Assembly: GCF_033807715.1 (NCBI RefSeq)
Contig: NC_084591.1
Location: 44,572,368-44,636,367 of the forward strand
Direction of reading: 5' to 3'
Length of the DNA stretch: 64,000 nt
Source of the DNA: Cololabis saira
Taxonomy: Eukaryota; Chordata; Actinopteri; Beloniformes; Belonidae
Part shown: one piece after another, positions 1-11,062 of the stretch
Layout: every line of letters starts with the position of its first letter
How positions within the stretch are numbered: position 1 is the stretch's first letter
Made by a program: the position numbers and the translations under genes
Notes under the pieces: generated by a model
What the model was told of the DNA's origin: nothing
The model's database searches: none
The model's input: only the letters and a program-made list of their open reading frames with translations

Positions 1-500
1 GATTCTTGTCTTCTCTGATGTAAAGTTACCTGTTGACACAAAGTACTTCCTGTTCTCTAAGTATGTTTTGAACCACTTTAGTACAGTTCCAGAAAGACCC
101 GCCCAGTTCTATAGTGGTTTGAGTAAAATATTTCGGTCAACTGTATCAAGTGCAACACTGATATCCAGTTACAATAAGACTGACTTTTTTCCCATCGTAT
201 GCATTCAAAAATATATCACTATGACTTTTTTTGGCAATGATGTCAGAAAAGTAGTACTTCCTTGCATTCCTTAGTTGTAAATTATGAGAGGGAAGTTTGT
301 CTTTATAGATGTCAAAAGGAACCTGGAGATTAGTTTTTCGCCAATCAAAAACGTATGCTTTCAAGAGCCTCTTGAAGTTAGAGAGGGACATCGCTGTTCT
401 GATAGCAGCTGGCAGGCGGTTCCACCAGCGTGGAACACTGTGACAACTGTGAGTTCCTTGAACGTAGGGATGGCGCTGCCAAACAACATTCCTGTGAGGA
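1..500 (-). mobile_element. L2-type LINE reverse-transcriptase fragment
   Basis: The minus strand around 284-391 reads as the linker ahead of an L2-type reverse transcriptase (a LQLRNARKYYFSDII-like stretch). It continues toward base 1 as broken RT sequence in several frames, ending near the edge with the TSEKTRI segment that normally precedes GVPQGS. Frameshifts and stops show a dead copy, cut by the window edge. Family assignment rests on resemblance to the better preserved L2 copy at 35839-38502. Confidence 0.6.
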
Positions 501-624
501 GCAATTAGCGCCTATGGCGTAATTCTGTATGATCGCGTTGAGGCAGATAATTCAAGTGAAAGGGCACAACTCAGGAGAAGAGACAGCAGGCGTAGAGTGA
601 GAAATCTAGTAAAGGAAAGCACAG

Positions 625-690
625 TTCCCTGACTGGGAATCGAACCCAGGGCAAGTTTTCACATTCTAGTCACTTTTTGAACATCCCACC
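625..690 (-). pseudogene. Decayed tRNA-like copy
   Basis: On the minus strand a T-arm with the GGTTCGATTCC core and a tRNA-Glu-like 3' acceptor half (GTCAGGGA) are clear, but the anticodon and D arms do not fold. The 3' flank resembles the flank of the intact tRNA-Glu gene about 180 bp away, which suggests an old tandem duplicate. It has no clean run of T after the 3' end. Confidence 0.5.
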
Positions 691-808
691 GTGAGCGTAC
701 GCACAATCCTTGTACACCGCACTCTTTGTACATGTGGCCGTTGATCTTTCAACTTGTTGAAACCCTCTGGTGTATATTGTGAGAAATGTATCATAGAAAA
801 AGATCAGT

Positions 809-879
809 TCCCTGACCGGGAATCGAACGCGGGCTGCGGCGGTGAGAGCGCCGAATCCTAACCACTAGACCATCAGGGA
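809..879 (-). tRNA. tRNA-Glu (anticodon CTC)
   Basis: The reverse complement closely matches vertebrate tRNA-Glu: 7-bp acceptor stem TCCCTGA/TCAGGGA, A box TAGTGGTTAGG, anticodon loop GCTCTCACC with CTC, and B box GTTCGATTCCC. A run of five T (Pol III terminator) follows about nine bases after the 3' end. One T-stem pair is mismatched (a C replaces the expected G before the T loop), so it may be weakened. The length of 71 nt fits the family. Confidence 0.85.
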
Positions 880-984
880 GATGCCGCTAGGTTCTGTCAA
901 TTGGAAATACCCGTAAAAATGTTGTCACAATAATCAAGCTACTATAGATGAATGCACAGACTACTCTTCCCAGTTGAGACATCA

Positions 985-1240
985 GATCTTTTAACCTTGA
1001 TATATTTTTAAAGTGGTAGTAGGCTGACTTTGTTTTTGTCTTAATGTGTTTAGGTGTGAGTCCATCACAACACCCAGATTTCTGCGCTGGTTGCTAGTTT
1101 TTAGGTGTATCTGTGGTGACCTGTAATCGTTTGTCTTTGGCTCCAAAGACAATTTTGTTTAGCTGGAGAAATGTAGATATTGAACAGAAGAGCTCCCAGA
1201 CTGGAACCTTGGGGAACTCCACATGTGATTCTTGTCTTCT
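985..1240 (-). mobile_element. L2-type LINE reverse-transcriptase fragment
   Basis: The minus strand encodes the RT block SEKTRITCGVPQGSSLG followed by ALLFNIYI near 1186-1240, then later RT C-terminal sequence (AYYHFKNISRLK) near 985-1010, with stops in between. It carries the part missing from the fragment at 1-500 but belongs to a separate, internally deleted copy. Confidence 0.65.
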
Positions 1241-1255
1241 CCGAACCGTGCGACC

Positions 1256-1328
1256 GTACGGGGGCCTGGCGCCCCAAGGGGCCTGGCGCCCCAAGGGGCC
1301 TGGCGCCCCAAGGGGCCTGGCGCTATGG
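1256..1328. repeat. 17-bp GC-rich tandem repeat
   Basis: About four copies of a 17-bp unit (GGGCCTGGCGCCCCAAG), each with a GGCGCC palindrome, sit directly 3' (plus sense) of the LINE fragment, followed by a T-rich tract near 1333-1385. Confidence 0.85.
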
Positions 1329-1899
1329 GCCGTTTTTTTTTTCCCCCAATTTTTTTTTTTTTTTCGTTTTTTTTTCCTTTTTTCCCTTATAAATATCAAC
1401 AGTCACGTTCCATTACAGACCTAAATGTGTACTAGTCTGTGCATATCAATAAATATATGTGCAACAATGATGCGTGTGTCTGTTGTTCAACACAACTGAT
1501 CAGACCAAGCGCAGACATAAGCTGCTCTGATCCAGACGGTGGAGTTGGAACAAACTGTCACACAATGTCGAGAGAACGAGACAGATTCAGGAAATTTCCA
1601 TCAGGGGATGAAAAAAGAAAAAAACGAAAGAAAATGGAAGAGTTTAATGCCTCTCTGAAAGGCTCGTTTGATACATTTGTTACAAAAATCACCGATCCGC
1701 CCGGGTCTCAAGCAGCCGTGGGGCCCCGCGTCAAGGCAAGAGATGATGATGAGGCAGGGGAAGGTATGCAGTATTTTGATAATTGGAGAGTTAAAATTGC
1801 GCATATAGACACCCGATCCGACCCGAAAAACCCAAAAATTTTGCGCGTGAGCCCCCCTGGCCATTTCACACAGGGCCTCGCAAATCTCCCAAACGGCTC

Positions 1900-1920
1900 T
1901 GCATACGCATACACATACAT

Positions 1921-1953
<33 letters not shown>

Positions 1954-1981
1954 TACATATACACATACAGACATACATACT
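1900..1981. repeat. (CATACA)n microsatellite
   Basis: A degenerate run of CATACA/CACATA units. Open frames across it are repeat artefacts. Confidence 0.85.
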
Positions 1982-2389
1982 ACAGCACACTTTGTCTTAC
2001 TGCAAATTTTATTGGTATTTGTAGATTTGACTTCTGATTTAACTATTCAATTTAATCAACACATTTAATTAAGATTTTCTGCAAAATGCTCACAATCGAT
2101 AAGATAAGGATAATTTAATAGCATTTAATAGAGCGTTGTAATAACGTATAAATAATAAAAATCTAAAAATAGTCTGATAGACTGTTTAATACACAACACA
2201 TGACTTATTTTGGAATACAAAGAACCAACTTGACTATGACTATGCTATGTAACATGTGAATTAAGTTTTATTAGTAACTTTGGTAAGTTTAAGATTTCAT
2301 AAATAACATCGATGGAGGGGGGCCCAAAAATCACAGTCTGCCTAGTGTAGTCCATTTATTTAATCCGGCTCTGCACACATGCATACATA

Positions 2390-2720
2390 CACATATAATT
2401 AGCTGCCCATTTCTGTACATAAATATAAAACTCCTTCGCCGCTAAACTCCTTCCTCTTTGTACTTTGTGAATATCATGTTTTTGTATTTGTTTTTAAACT
2501 GGTTAATGTTTGGACAGTGTTTTTATTCTGAATCCATTCTGTTCCATAGTTTAGCTCCACTGACATATATATAGAAAATCTTTTCATTGTTGTTCGTGTT
2601 CTGCAAGTCTTCATAATTTAGAGAACCCCTTAAATTATACCTCCCCTCTCTGTCATATTTAGCTGCTAATTGTGACTGTAATAAGGTTATCCTTGAAATT
2701 CAGACTGTTGACTGTAGTGG
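2390..2720 (-). mobile_element. LINE C-terminal fragment
   Basis: The minus strand reads as a retrotransposon C-terminus (KIFYIYVSGAKLWNRMDSE, then NQFKNKYKNMIF). A similar C-terminus occurs at 47650-47830. An (AAAT)n tract follows at 2745-2790. The stretch 2800-3180 up to the next ORF shows no recognisable gene. A minus-strand AATAAA near 2890 could serve the 3186-5174 ORF. Confidence 0.55.
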
Positions 2721-3185
2721 CTATTTGTCCTCCAGGTGAATTATAACAAAATAAATAAATAAATAAATAAAAATAAATAACTCAAAGTATCAAAGTATAA
2801 TAAACACACGGCCACTGAGACACCTAGGGAGTGGATTTACGCAGGATAAACAAAGTCCATTGTCCAGGCAAAAAATAAAGTTTCCAGAGGTTTATTTTCC
2901 CGGCAAACAAACAAACAAAGATCAATGACTCTCTGACGCCTCTCTTGTCCTGGTAAAAAACCATCTGCTCTCCCAGGTGCCCGGCTCACCTGTGTCTGCC
3001 AACCCATATATGTAATCTCACCTGGTGCTCCAGCAACCCAGTACCTTCAAATAAAGCATGGTTAAGTAACAAAATAAACTTAATCAATACTAAATATCAT
3101 AAACAAATTAAAAGTGTATTCCCAAAACTAAACCACAAAAACTAACCGAATAGAATACATTGAAAAAAGAATAGCCAAATAGCTC

Positions 3186-5174
3186 CTAAAATAAAATAAA
3201 ATAAAATAAAACGTTTGTAAAGAAATTTCCAAGTGCTGAAAAAAACCTGGCGATTCTACCCTTCTTCTTGACTTTTCTTCTGACGCACAGCTCTTTTTTA
3301 AGACATCTAAGAACAGTGTAATCGAAACCTGGGTCCTTCTTGAGTACTGCCAGAAGAAGAGCCTCCTTTGAGCCAAACCTCGTGAGGAGGTATTTGACTA
3401 AGACCGTGGCGAGATCCTGCATGTTTTCCTCCACAATCCTGAGGGTGGCGTCATCAGTCACCACTTCAGTCATCACCATCTGTGACAGTCGTTTGGTTAT
3501 TACATTCATTTGTTGTCCCAGTGCTGATTTCCCACATTCGTGTTTATATTTGGATATAAGCCGCAACAGTAAAGCAGTGATGAGGCTGTTAATTAGATAC
3601 TCAGAAGAAGCTCGTTCCAATGACTTAGTAACATTTAAAAGCTTTGTGATGTCACTGAGTGCACCAGAAACGTTCTGGTTGTGAATGACTTCGTCCCACT
3701 GCTCATTCAACAGGCACAGGACTATTTGCTGCAGGAACTTTCCAACGGCATCTTCCGTCATGGCGTAGAGTTCCTCCAGAGCAACGTCATTCCTCATTTC
3801 TTTTATTTTGGGAAGGACAGAGTCAGATAATGATTTTCCAGGTGGAACAATGGGCTGTTTATAAACTTCAGCAGTTACCAGATTGCCATATACTTTATCC
3901 ACCAACTGTCTGGAAAACGTTTGCAACACACTGCAGTCTTTGATGTTTTCCAGGTCTCGTCGGAGCTCTGCAATCTTTCTTGAATGGATCATTTCCTCGA
4001 TGAAGTTTTCCACATCAGATTTGATGCTGTCGTTTGTGATGGGCTTCTCTTTTACCACATCAACTGCAATCAGCCGTGAATCTGTAGCTGCAGGTTCAGT
4101 TTCGAGGGTTTCTGGTACAGACTGTGGTAAATTAATGTCATATTCCTGCAGGGGAGGTTTTGCTCGCACTGAGTTGAGCCTCAGGAGGAACCTTTTCCCT
4201 CTTGTTTTACGGGCCTTCTTTAGTTCCTCCATCATTTTTTTGAAGTTTGTGTTGACAAACCCAGAGAACCTGCTTCTCCTTTGAGCTTCAGGGACTTCTT
4301 TCTTTATGGAGCATTTGCCAAAAAAAACTCTCAATTTATTCACCACCGATGTCAGATTCAGTCGGGGTTTATGCGAGAGCTTGGTTTCAGGACTTGGACT
4401 GACACTTTCCAAGTTCTCCAGGATGGTGTTAAAAATGTCAGCTGCAGCTTTTGTACAGGAGGGGGTGTGAGTTGGGCGGAAGACTTCATGCTCTTGAGCG
4501 GCGTTTGGTGCCCATTTATGAAGTATGTCTTCAATACTCTCAGGTGCTAAGGCCATTTTAGATTTGATGCTGTCGTGGGACTGCCCCGACTCCTCTGAAT
4601 GATGTTTTAAAGTGGAAGTGGCGTTCACCCTCCGCATGCACGACCCCAAACATCTGGCGGTGAGACACACCATGCGGCCGAGCCGTTTCACATTTGATAT
4701 GAAGCCGCTGACATAAACAGAAGAGTCTGCTGGTAAAAGTGGGGTTTCCGTCACTACATTTATGAGAGAATTTACTTTCTCTTCAATTTCCTCCTCGGCC
4801 AATTTCGTCAGTTCTTCAGAGTCGCCGTTGTTTTCCAGTGCGACATTGAGAACTTGGGAGAAGGACGTGGAAAAGGCATTTCCGAGTTCTGTTTTTATCT
4901 CCACTCTAGCCGAGGCGGCCTGGCTCATATTTTTTGCCAGGTGCTGCCGAAACAGCGGTAGAAATCCTCTAATAATGTCTGCTGACACGGCTTGTATTAT
5001 CTCCGTGATCATGTCCAAGATAATGGCCCGCGTGTCCAGATCAATGGTTCCAGCAGCCAGCAGCTGCCACTGTGCTTCTGACAGTTTCTCCAGGTTTTTA
5101 CCAACAACTGGACGGAGATATTCTTCTCTGACCAAGAAGGTCTTTTTCATTTGGATTCCTGCTTGCTGCATCAT
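3186..5174 (-). CDS. Uncharacterised 662-aa protein, single exon
   Basis: An uninterrupted 662-codon frame on the minus strand, starting at the MMQQ methionine. I do not recognise the family. The protein looks mostly alpha-helical, with several amphipathic stretches (roughly residues 20-75, 115-140, 385-415 and 455-600), a basic middle (about 290-345) and a strongly basic C-terminal segment (RRKVKKKGRIARFF) followed by a hydrophobic tail. No signal peptide, zinc finger, kinase or transposase motif is visible. The last seven or so codons lie inside a (TTTTA)n microsatellite that also supplies the stop. The start region is followed upstream by a CpG-rich stretch with CRE and NRF1-like motifs, which favours a real expressed gene. 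It could be an intronless fish-specific gene or a retrocopy. The reading frame is certain; any function is unknown. Confidence 0.7.
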   Translation of the reverse strand: MMQQAGIQMKKTFLVREEYLRPVVGKNLEKLSEAQWQLLAAGTIDLDTRAIILDMITEIIQAVSADIIRGFLPLFRQHLAKNMSQAASARVEIKTELGNAFSTSFSQVLNVALENNGDSEELTKLAEEEIEEKVNSLINVVTETPLLPADSSVYVSGFISNVKRLGRMVCLTARCLGSCMRRVNATSTLKHHSEESGQSHDSIKSKMALAPESIEDILHKWAPNAAQEHEVFRPTHTPSCTKAAADIFNTILENLESVSPSPETKLSHKPRLNLTSVVNKLRVFFGKCSIKKEVPEAQRRSRFSGFVNTNFKKMMEELKKARKTRGKRFLLRLNSVRAKPPLQEYDINLPQSVPETLETEPAATDSRLIAVDVVKEKPITNDSIKSDVENFIEEMIHSRKIAELRRDLENIKDCSVLQTFSRQLVDKVYGNLVTAEVYKQPIVPPGKSLSDSVLPKIKEMRNDVALEELYAMTEDAVGKFLQQIVLCLLNEQWDEVIHNQNVSGALSDITKLLNVTKSLERASSEYLINSLITALLLRLISKYKHECGKSALGQQMNVITKRLSQMVMTEVVTDDATLRIVEENMQDLATVLVKYLLTRFGSKEALLLAVLKKDPGFDYTVLRCLKKELCVRRKVKKKGRIARFFSALGNFFTNVLFYFILF

Positions 5175-5486
5175 AAACTTGTACCGTTTTTCCTGTCGTG
5201 TGCTTCAAAGGACGCCGACTCGGTTGTGAAACTGAAAAAAAGAAGACAGACTCGGACTCGGACGGCTTTGACGCACACACCAATGACGTCACCCGCCTCA
5301 TAGAACAAATTACAATCCTCGCGCATGCGTCAAGCTGCCGAACGGAAAGGAAGATTGTTTTTTTTTTTAAGTTTTATTTATTTCAATTTCAGAAAATACA
5401 ATAACATTAACAAAAAGCACAGAAGCGAAAGCTGAACCCTGAAATAGCTCTTATAAAGTGTTCACTTCTCGGCAACCACATCCCCG
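5175..5486. promoter_or_regulatory. Candidate CRE/NRF1 promoter of the 662-aa gene
   Basis: A perfect CRE palindrome TGACGTCA lies at 5284-5291 and an NRF1-like GCGCATGCG at 5321-5329, 110-155 bp upstream of the minus-strand start codon in a CpG-rich stretch. No TATA box is evident. A short plus-strand ATG exon with a GTGAGT donor at 5487-5511 could make the promoter bidirectional, but that exon is weak. Confidence 0.45.
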
Positions 5487-5511
5487 ATGTCTGAGACGGA
5501 GAGTAAAACCG
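5487..5511 (+). other. Possible short 5' coding exon (MSETESKT)
   Basis: An ATG followed by eight codons and a good donor (CCG|GTGAGT) lies 313 bp from the divergent 662-aa start. No downstream exon could be linked to it, so this is speculative. The rest of 5520-6290 holds no recognisable gene. Confidence 0.15.
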
Positions 5512-6022
5512 GTGAGTTCCAGAGTCAGTGGATCATTCACAAGTGGAGCTGGTGGATTGTAGCGGAGCTGAAACTCTGCAGCTGCCGTGTGTCGGTGTTT
5601 ATGAGACACTTCACTCCCACATGTTCACCGGGGGTTGTTGTCACATTGTGAGTGTCTAAAATAAGAGGCTGTGAACGGGTGAATAGGAAAAAGCAGAGCC
5701 TATAAGTGGCTGAACTAAAGAAATAAACTATAGGAGCGCCATCCATTTATTTTAAGGAGTAACTCTGTCGTCAAAGGACAGCATACGGATGTTTGTGTTG
5801 TTCAGTTATGATGAAACAAACACAAACGTGACAGTACACTCGGTAAGTGCGTATAGAAGACAGTTGTGAAGCCGCAGCTGCCGCTTACGACCATACCGCC
5901 ATGAACCAGCAGAGGGCGCTGTTGCTACGTTTGGGAACATGTGCACATTCATCCTCGTTTGCTGCAAATCAGCTCCAGCTTCAGACGCGTAGCGTTCAAA
6001 TGCTCTTTCATGGAGCCTCGGA

Positions 6023-6057
6023 ACGTCATCAAAGACATGTGATGTCTTTGATGACGT
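6023..6057. repeat. Perfect 16-bp inverted repeat overlapping a CRE
   Basis: Arms at 6023-6038 and 6042-6057 are perfect reverse complements separated by 3 nt. The right arm overlaps a TGACGTCA motif at 6052-6059. Confidence 0.8.
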
Positions 6058-6325
6058 CACGAAGAATAGTGGAAGAGGAAGCACACGTAATAGCACACAT
6101 TAGAGTGAAGATGTATTTCTTTTCTTGTTATTATAAACAACACCAGAAAACCAGACACACACAGCTGTTTAAAAGCACAGCAGAAGTAGTGAAATCATTT
6201 TGCCACAGGACCATGAAAATATTATAACTGTAATGTCAATCTAACAACAAAAAATGCCATGTGAGGGAATTTGAAGACATTTCTAACTCATGCTGGTTCC
6301 AAAAAAAGTGGTCCGACAGGGAGCT

Positions 6326-6439
6326 GCGTTCAACACTTTATTTTACATGTGCAAATCTTCAAAAAACAACACCTACAATACCAGGGTGCTGAATGAGAGG
6401 TTAAAAAACAAGCTTGTGTATTATCAAAAACAACACATT
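6326..6439 (+). repeat. Unclassified interspersed repeat, copy A
   Basis: This ~114-bp segment recurs almost unchanged in reverse orientation at 62199-62311. Both contain the block AAAAAACAACACCTACAATA. No coding content or terminal repeat was recognised. Confidence 0.7.
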
Positions 6440-7499
6440 AGGCTACTGGCGACAGAACAAACCATGCGGACACACACACTCAGGGGTGCAGATCCGATGT
6501 CAGGATTGGGGGGGGCACCAACGTGATTTTAATTTAAAATTTTTTGCCAATATGCAACTCATACCATGCCATAAATTGGTAAAGGCTCGCCAGAAAATAC
6601 TGCACAGGGAATCATTTATTGTGCTTACCTTTCTTGTTTATTTGTCCTAAACAGCCAACAGTGTGTGTCACTGCTTACTTAACTGTTATATTCCTAAATG
6701 ATAATTTTAAGGGTTTTGGGCATGTAGTGTCTACTCATCTCAAATTCTTCTCACCATCTTCCTTTTATCCTATGGGACTACTTTATGCACGATCAATTGA
6801 TATATGGATGAAATATGGAGCCCTAAACAAGTTGTTTAAACTAACTGATCATGTTTTAACACAGTTATGGTGGTAAACAGTTCTAAAAAAAAAAGGACCC
6901 ATTGCTAAGAGCACAATAAACACAGCACAAGTTGACCCAACATCAAATTTATTTACATAAATGTCCATGTTCGTTTTCATCTGTCATTTTCCAGGACTCC
7001 CTGGAAGAAGAGATCCTGTATCTTAATAGGCTAACTCTTCTTGTCTGTATAAATCTTCTTATCTGTATCTAGACAACTCATGGATAATACAACTTGACAA
7101 TAAATTCATATTCATTCATTTATATAGTCATTCATTTAGAGAAAAGACAACAAAATCATGAAAATTATCAACAAAATATAGCCATGTTGCCCTGTTTATC
7201 ATCAATCTGACCAGTAGACAACAAAATCATGAAAATCATTCAATTTAATTCAATTCAATTCAAATCATGTATTTCAAACCAATCAGACGAACCAAATACC
7301 AAACAACAACAAACAAAAACACCAAACAGAACAACCACCTTTGTTTAAAACGGGGATGGAAGAATCAGAGCTCATCTATTTGCAACCCCAGTCTTCACAA
7401 ATTTAATCAACATCAAAAAGTAGACTCAACATCATCATGAATTCATATCCATCCATTATACAGTCATGTGAGTATTGATCACTGATCACTACACTCCCA

Positions 7500-8252
7500 A
7501 ACTATCATAATTAGGCAAATGAGCCAAAGGTGTGTTTGTGAGTTTCGCTACCAGCAATAAACTGCTGACAGAGATTTGGTCTATCAAGCCCATCAACCTT
7601 TTCTCTGTGTACATGACACACAACAACACTGTTCAGTGGTTCCTGAGACATGGTGGCTCACAGCCGGGTTTTCAGCCTTCTCAGGGCACTAAAACTCCTC
7701 TCTGCTTCACAGGAAGATGCTGGCACTACCAATAAAAGTCTAACCAGAGCCTCCACTTGTTCAAACAGTCCCCGCACCTCTACAGGTAGTTCCCTGAGTA
7801 CCTCTGCTGCTTCCTTACTGCATCTGAACTCATATTTACTCTTAAATAAAGGCAACTCAACAGCAAGAGCACCTCTTTTCAGCTCAGGGTACTGGTCTAC
7901 CACATCACCCACCTGCCCAGTGAGGATCATATTCTCCAGTTTCTGCAGATCCTTAAAACTCTCCTGATCAAAGCGTTCAGCAAATTGAGCGTCCACAATC
8001 TAAGACCTTGAAGAACTCCCCACGGTAGTAGTCAACTGCTTCACCAGGAAAGCGCCTGGCATTTGGCACCTCAATGGGTTGTATCTGTGCAGACTCGACC
8101 ACTGCAGCGTTTGCCTTTTCAAAAAGGGTCACATAGTGTTGGTCATTTGGTTTCTCCTGCAAAGAGGAGCGGACACAGTCGACTGCTGCCAGCATTCCAC
8201 ACACAGTCTGGGTTCTTCTCTGCAGGGATTTGTTGAGACAGAACATTGACAA
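7500..8252 (-). pseudogene. hAT-family transposase C-terminus, frameshifted
   Basis: Two overlapping minus-strand frames (8252-7977 and 7996-7658) join through a frameshift near 7990 and continue past an in-frame stop near 7655 into TMSQEPLNSVVVCHVHREK. The segment VVPASSCEAERSFSALRRLK is the hAT dimerisation motif found in ZMYM1-like domesticated and mobile transposases. With at least one frameshift and one nonsense codon, the copy cannot encode a full transposase. It is a mobile-element relic rather than a host gene. Confidence 0.75.
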
Positions 8253-8414
8253 AAAGTCATTGTCGAGCCCGTCAAAAATTTTAAAAATATTAATTCAGAC
8301 TAAAAAAAAAAATGTATGGAGTAGCAATACTTTCATTCTGTACACCTCAAAACGCACCGTGGATGTATTATTTTTTTAAGAATATATTTTTAATAAATAT
8401 TCTACATATTCAAC

Positions 8415-8905
8415 CTTTAAAGGCTGAATTATGCTTCTGCGTCAAAACGACGCCGTGTCTACGGCGTGTGGTTTTTGTACACGCAGAGGACACGCCGTCA
8501 CATGCGCCGTCAGTGACGTGCACCTCCCGAAAATTGTAACTACGCGTCGAGGAGACGCCGTCCACACGCAGACCGAGAGGGCTGTGATTGGTTCGTTTGA
8601 AAGCGAAGCATTTCCGGTTTCCGGTTTGAATCAGTAGTGAACTTCCAGGGCTTTTTTCTTCGTTTATATGTGATTTTTTTTGTTTTTGTTTTTTGCACAA
8701 TAGTTGTCCTTATTTCTTTGATTTACTGTGACCGGAAAAAGTCGGATAAACCATTCAGAAAAAGATCGCTAACTAGTGGCCGCGGGGGGTACTGCACCGC
8801 GACCAAATGGAGAGACGGAGAACTCTGAACGATTCGTGACGGCGTCACGGGTGCGCCGTGTGCTCTGCGTGTGTGTGACGCAGAACCATACCCGCACCTT
8901 AAGTC
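8415..8905. mobile_element. MITE with TTCTGCGTCA terminal inverted repeats
   Basis: The left end contains GCTTCTGCGTCAAAACG and the right end the complement, TGTGACGCAGAACCATACC, as imperfect inverted ends flanked by TTAA-like sequence. The interior is rich in ACGCCGT motifs and lacks a convincing ORF. Related ends appear at 43618-43738 and inside 13075-13919. Confidence 0.5.
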
Positions 8906-9039
8906 TGAAAATACATTTGTTCAATTTTGAATAATTTAGGGTATTTTTATTGGGGGGGACAATTCATGTTTTTCAGAAATTGGGGGGGACAGGGGGGACA
9001 TGTCCCCCCTGTCCTGGGAAACTTAGGATTATTGTGGAG

Positions 9040-9793
9040 ATCCCAAAAAGGATTTTCTCTACAGGAGCTGCTGATGCTCCCACAGTGTCATGTAGGGGGT
9101 GAGAGGGTTGTTCATGATGGAGTTCAGCTTGACCAGCATCCTCCTCTCACCCACCTCCTCGGCAGAGTCCAGAGCACAACCAAGAACCGAGCCAGCCCTC
9201 CTGACCAGTCGGTTCAGTCTCTTCCTGTCTCTCTCCGAGCTCCCGCAGCTCCAGCAGACCACTGCATAGAATATGGCAGACGCTACCACAGAGTCATAGA
9301 AAGTCCTTAGGAGCTCCCTGCACACAACGAAGGACCTCAGTCTCCTCAGCAGGTGGAGTCGACTCTGGCCCTTCTTGTACAGGGCGTCGGTGTTGTGAGA
9401 CCAGTCCAGTTTGTTGTTGAGGTGAACACCCAGGTACTTGTACTCCTCCACCGTCTCAATGTTCAGCCCCTGGATGTTCATTGGTGCAAGAGGCAGAGGG
9501 TTCCTGCCGAAGTCGATCACCACCTCCTTCGTCTTGCTGGTGTTGATTTGCAGATGGTTCCGTTCGCACCATGAGACGAAGTCGGCGATGACCCCCCTGT
9601 ACTCCAGATCGTCCCCCCTGGACACACGTCCCACGATGGCGGATTCATCGGAGAACTTCTGGAGATGGCAGGAGTCCGTGTTGTGGTGGAAGTCAGATGT
9701 ATAAAGTGTGAAGAGGAATGGAGCGAGCACTGTACCCTGTGGGGCCCCCGTGCTGCAGACCACCACATCAGACACACAGTTGCGGAGCCTCAC
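9040..9793 (-). pseudogene. Rex1-like LINE reverse-transcriptase fragment
   Basis: An open 244-codon minus-strand frame carries RT motifs GAPQGTVLAPFLFTLYTSDF, KFSDESAIVG, the YKYLGVHLNNKLDW block and a LLRRLRSF C-terminal region. The usual catalytic FSDD is FSDE, an inactivating change. The copy is 5'-truncated with no endonuclease domain. A related family member sits at 28150-28909. It is a dead retrotransposon, not a host gene. Confidence 0.75.
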
Positions 9794-11062
9794 GTACTGT
9801 AATATTTAATTTAAACATGAATATTTTAAATTTGAACCTGAACATTTGAAGATTTAAACCTGAACATTTAAACATTTAAACCTGAGCTGTTCTACATACA
9901 GGACTGTCTCAGAAAATTTGAATTTTGTGATAAAGTTCTTTATTTTCTATAATGCAATTAAAAAAACAAAAATGTCATACATACTGGATTCATTACAAAT
10001 CAACTGAAATATTGCAAGCCATTTATTATTTTAATATTGCTGATTATGGTTTACAGTTTAAAGTTATTCTATGCATTATTATTGGGCTGCTAACCTGCGC
10101 TGCCTTGCATTCTGGTCCTTCTACTGCGACGGCGCTGACCGCCCTGACTGGGTGGCGATGGAGTTACATCCAACTGATGAGCTGTCAATTCCTGCCCTAC
10201 TCGGATCCTCACTTCCACTTCCTTCACTTAAATCAATCAAAAACCCAGTGGTTAAACATTCTCTTAGAATTTGGGCCCAATTTAGGAAGTTTTTTGGCTT
10301 TCACAGCTTCTCTCTTCTTAGCCCCATTGCATCAAATCACTTTTTCAAACCATCCCTTGAGGACCCCACCTTCCAGGAATGGCACAGGAGGGGTATGATT
10401 CGTTTTAGAACCCAGCCCTGGTGCATCGATAGGCTTGACCACAGTTGACAAAGTTCTTGCCACAGACCCATTCAAAAAGGGGCTCATTTCATCTTTCTAT
10501 GGCATGTTGCTGGATCTTAGGAGTGCCCCTACAGATAAACTCAAAGCAGCATGGGAGCAGGACTTGGGGCTTCCCTTATCAGAGGATACCTGGGAGTCCA
10601 TACTTAAACTGGTTAATACAACCTCCCTGTGCGCACGTCACTGCTTAATTCAGTTCAAAGTGGTACACAGGGCTCATATTTCCAAGCAAAGTTATCCTCC
10701 ATGTACCCAGATATTAGTCCATACTGTGTAAGATGTAAAGTAGCAGAAGCCTCTCTCATCCACATGTACTGGTCCTACCCATGTCTAAACAAGTACTGGA
10801 TGGAAGTATTTCATACTCTCTCTGGTGCTTAAAATCAGATTAGAACCAAACCCACTGACTGCCCTGTTTGGGGTCATGGAGGGAGGAAGGAAGTTAACCA
10901 CTGCACAGGGGCACACTTTGTCTTTTGCCTCCCTTTTGGCTCGTCGGGCAATTCTGTTCAGGTGGAAGGATCCCTTCCCTCCTACTCGTGCACAATGGCT
11001 GGAAGACATCATGTCCTGCTTAAAACTGGAGAAAATTAGATACTCGCTTCAGCAATCAAATA

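Larger units (their letters stand above)
6501..9020 (-). mobile_element. hAT transposon with ZMYM1-like transposase remnant
   Basis: The outer ends read CAGGATTGGGGGGGG on the left and GGGGGGACATGTCCCCCC then TGTCCTG on the right, a rough G-rich inverted pair. Between them the minus strand carries a broken hAT transposase (7500-8252). A separate MITE is nested near 8415-8905. The exact boundaries and target-site duplication are not clear. The part 6530-7490 is AT-rich with no ORF of note. Confidence 0.45.

Noticed and set aside
1439..2068. 209-codon plus-strand ORF
   Set aside because: Half of it is the CATACA repeat; the rest shows no domain and overlaps repeat sequence.
9059..9793. 244-codon RT-like ORF as a host gene
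   Set aside because: Clear non-LTR retrotransposon motifs with a mutated catalytic site (FSDE) and 5' truncation.
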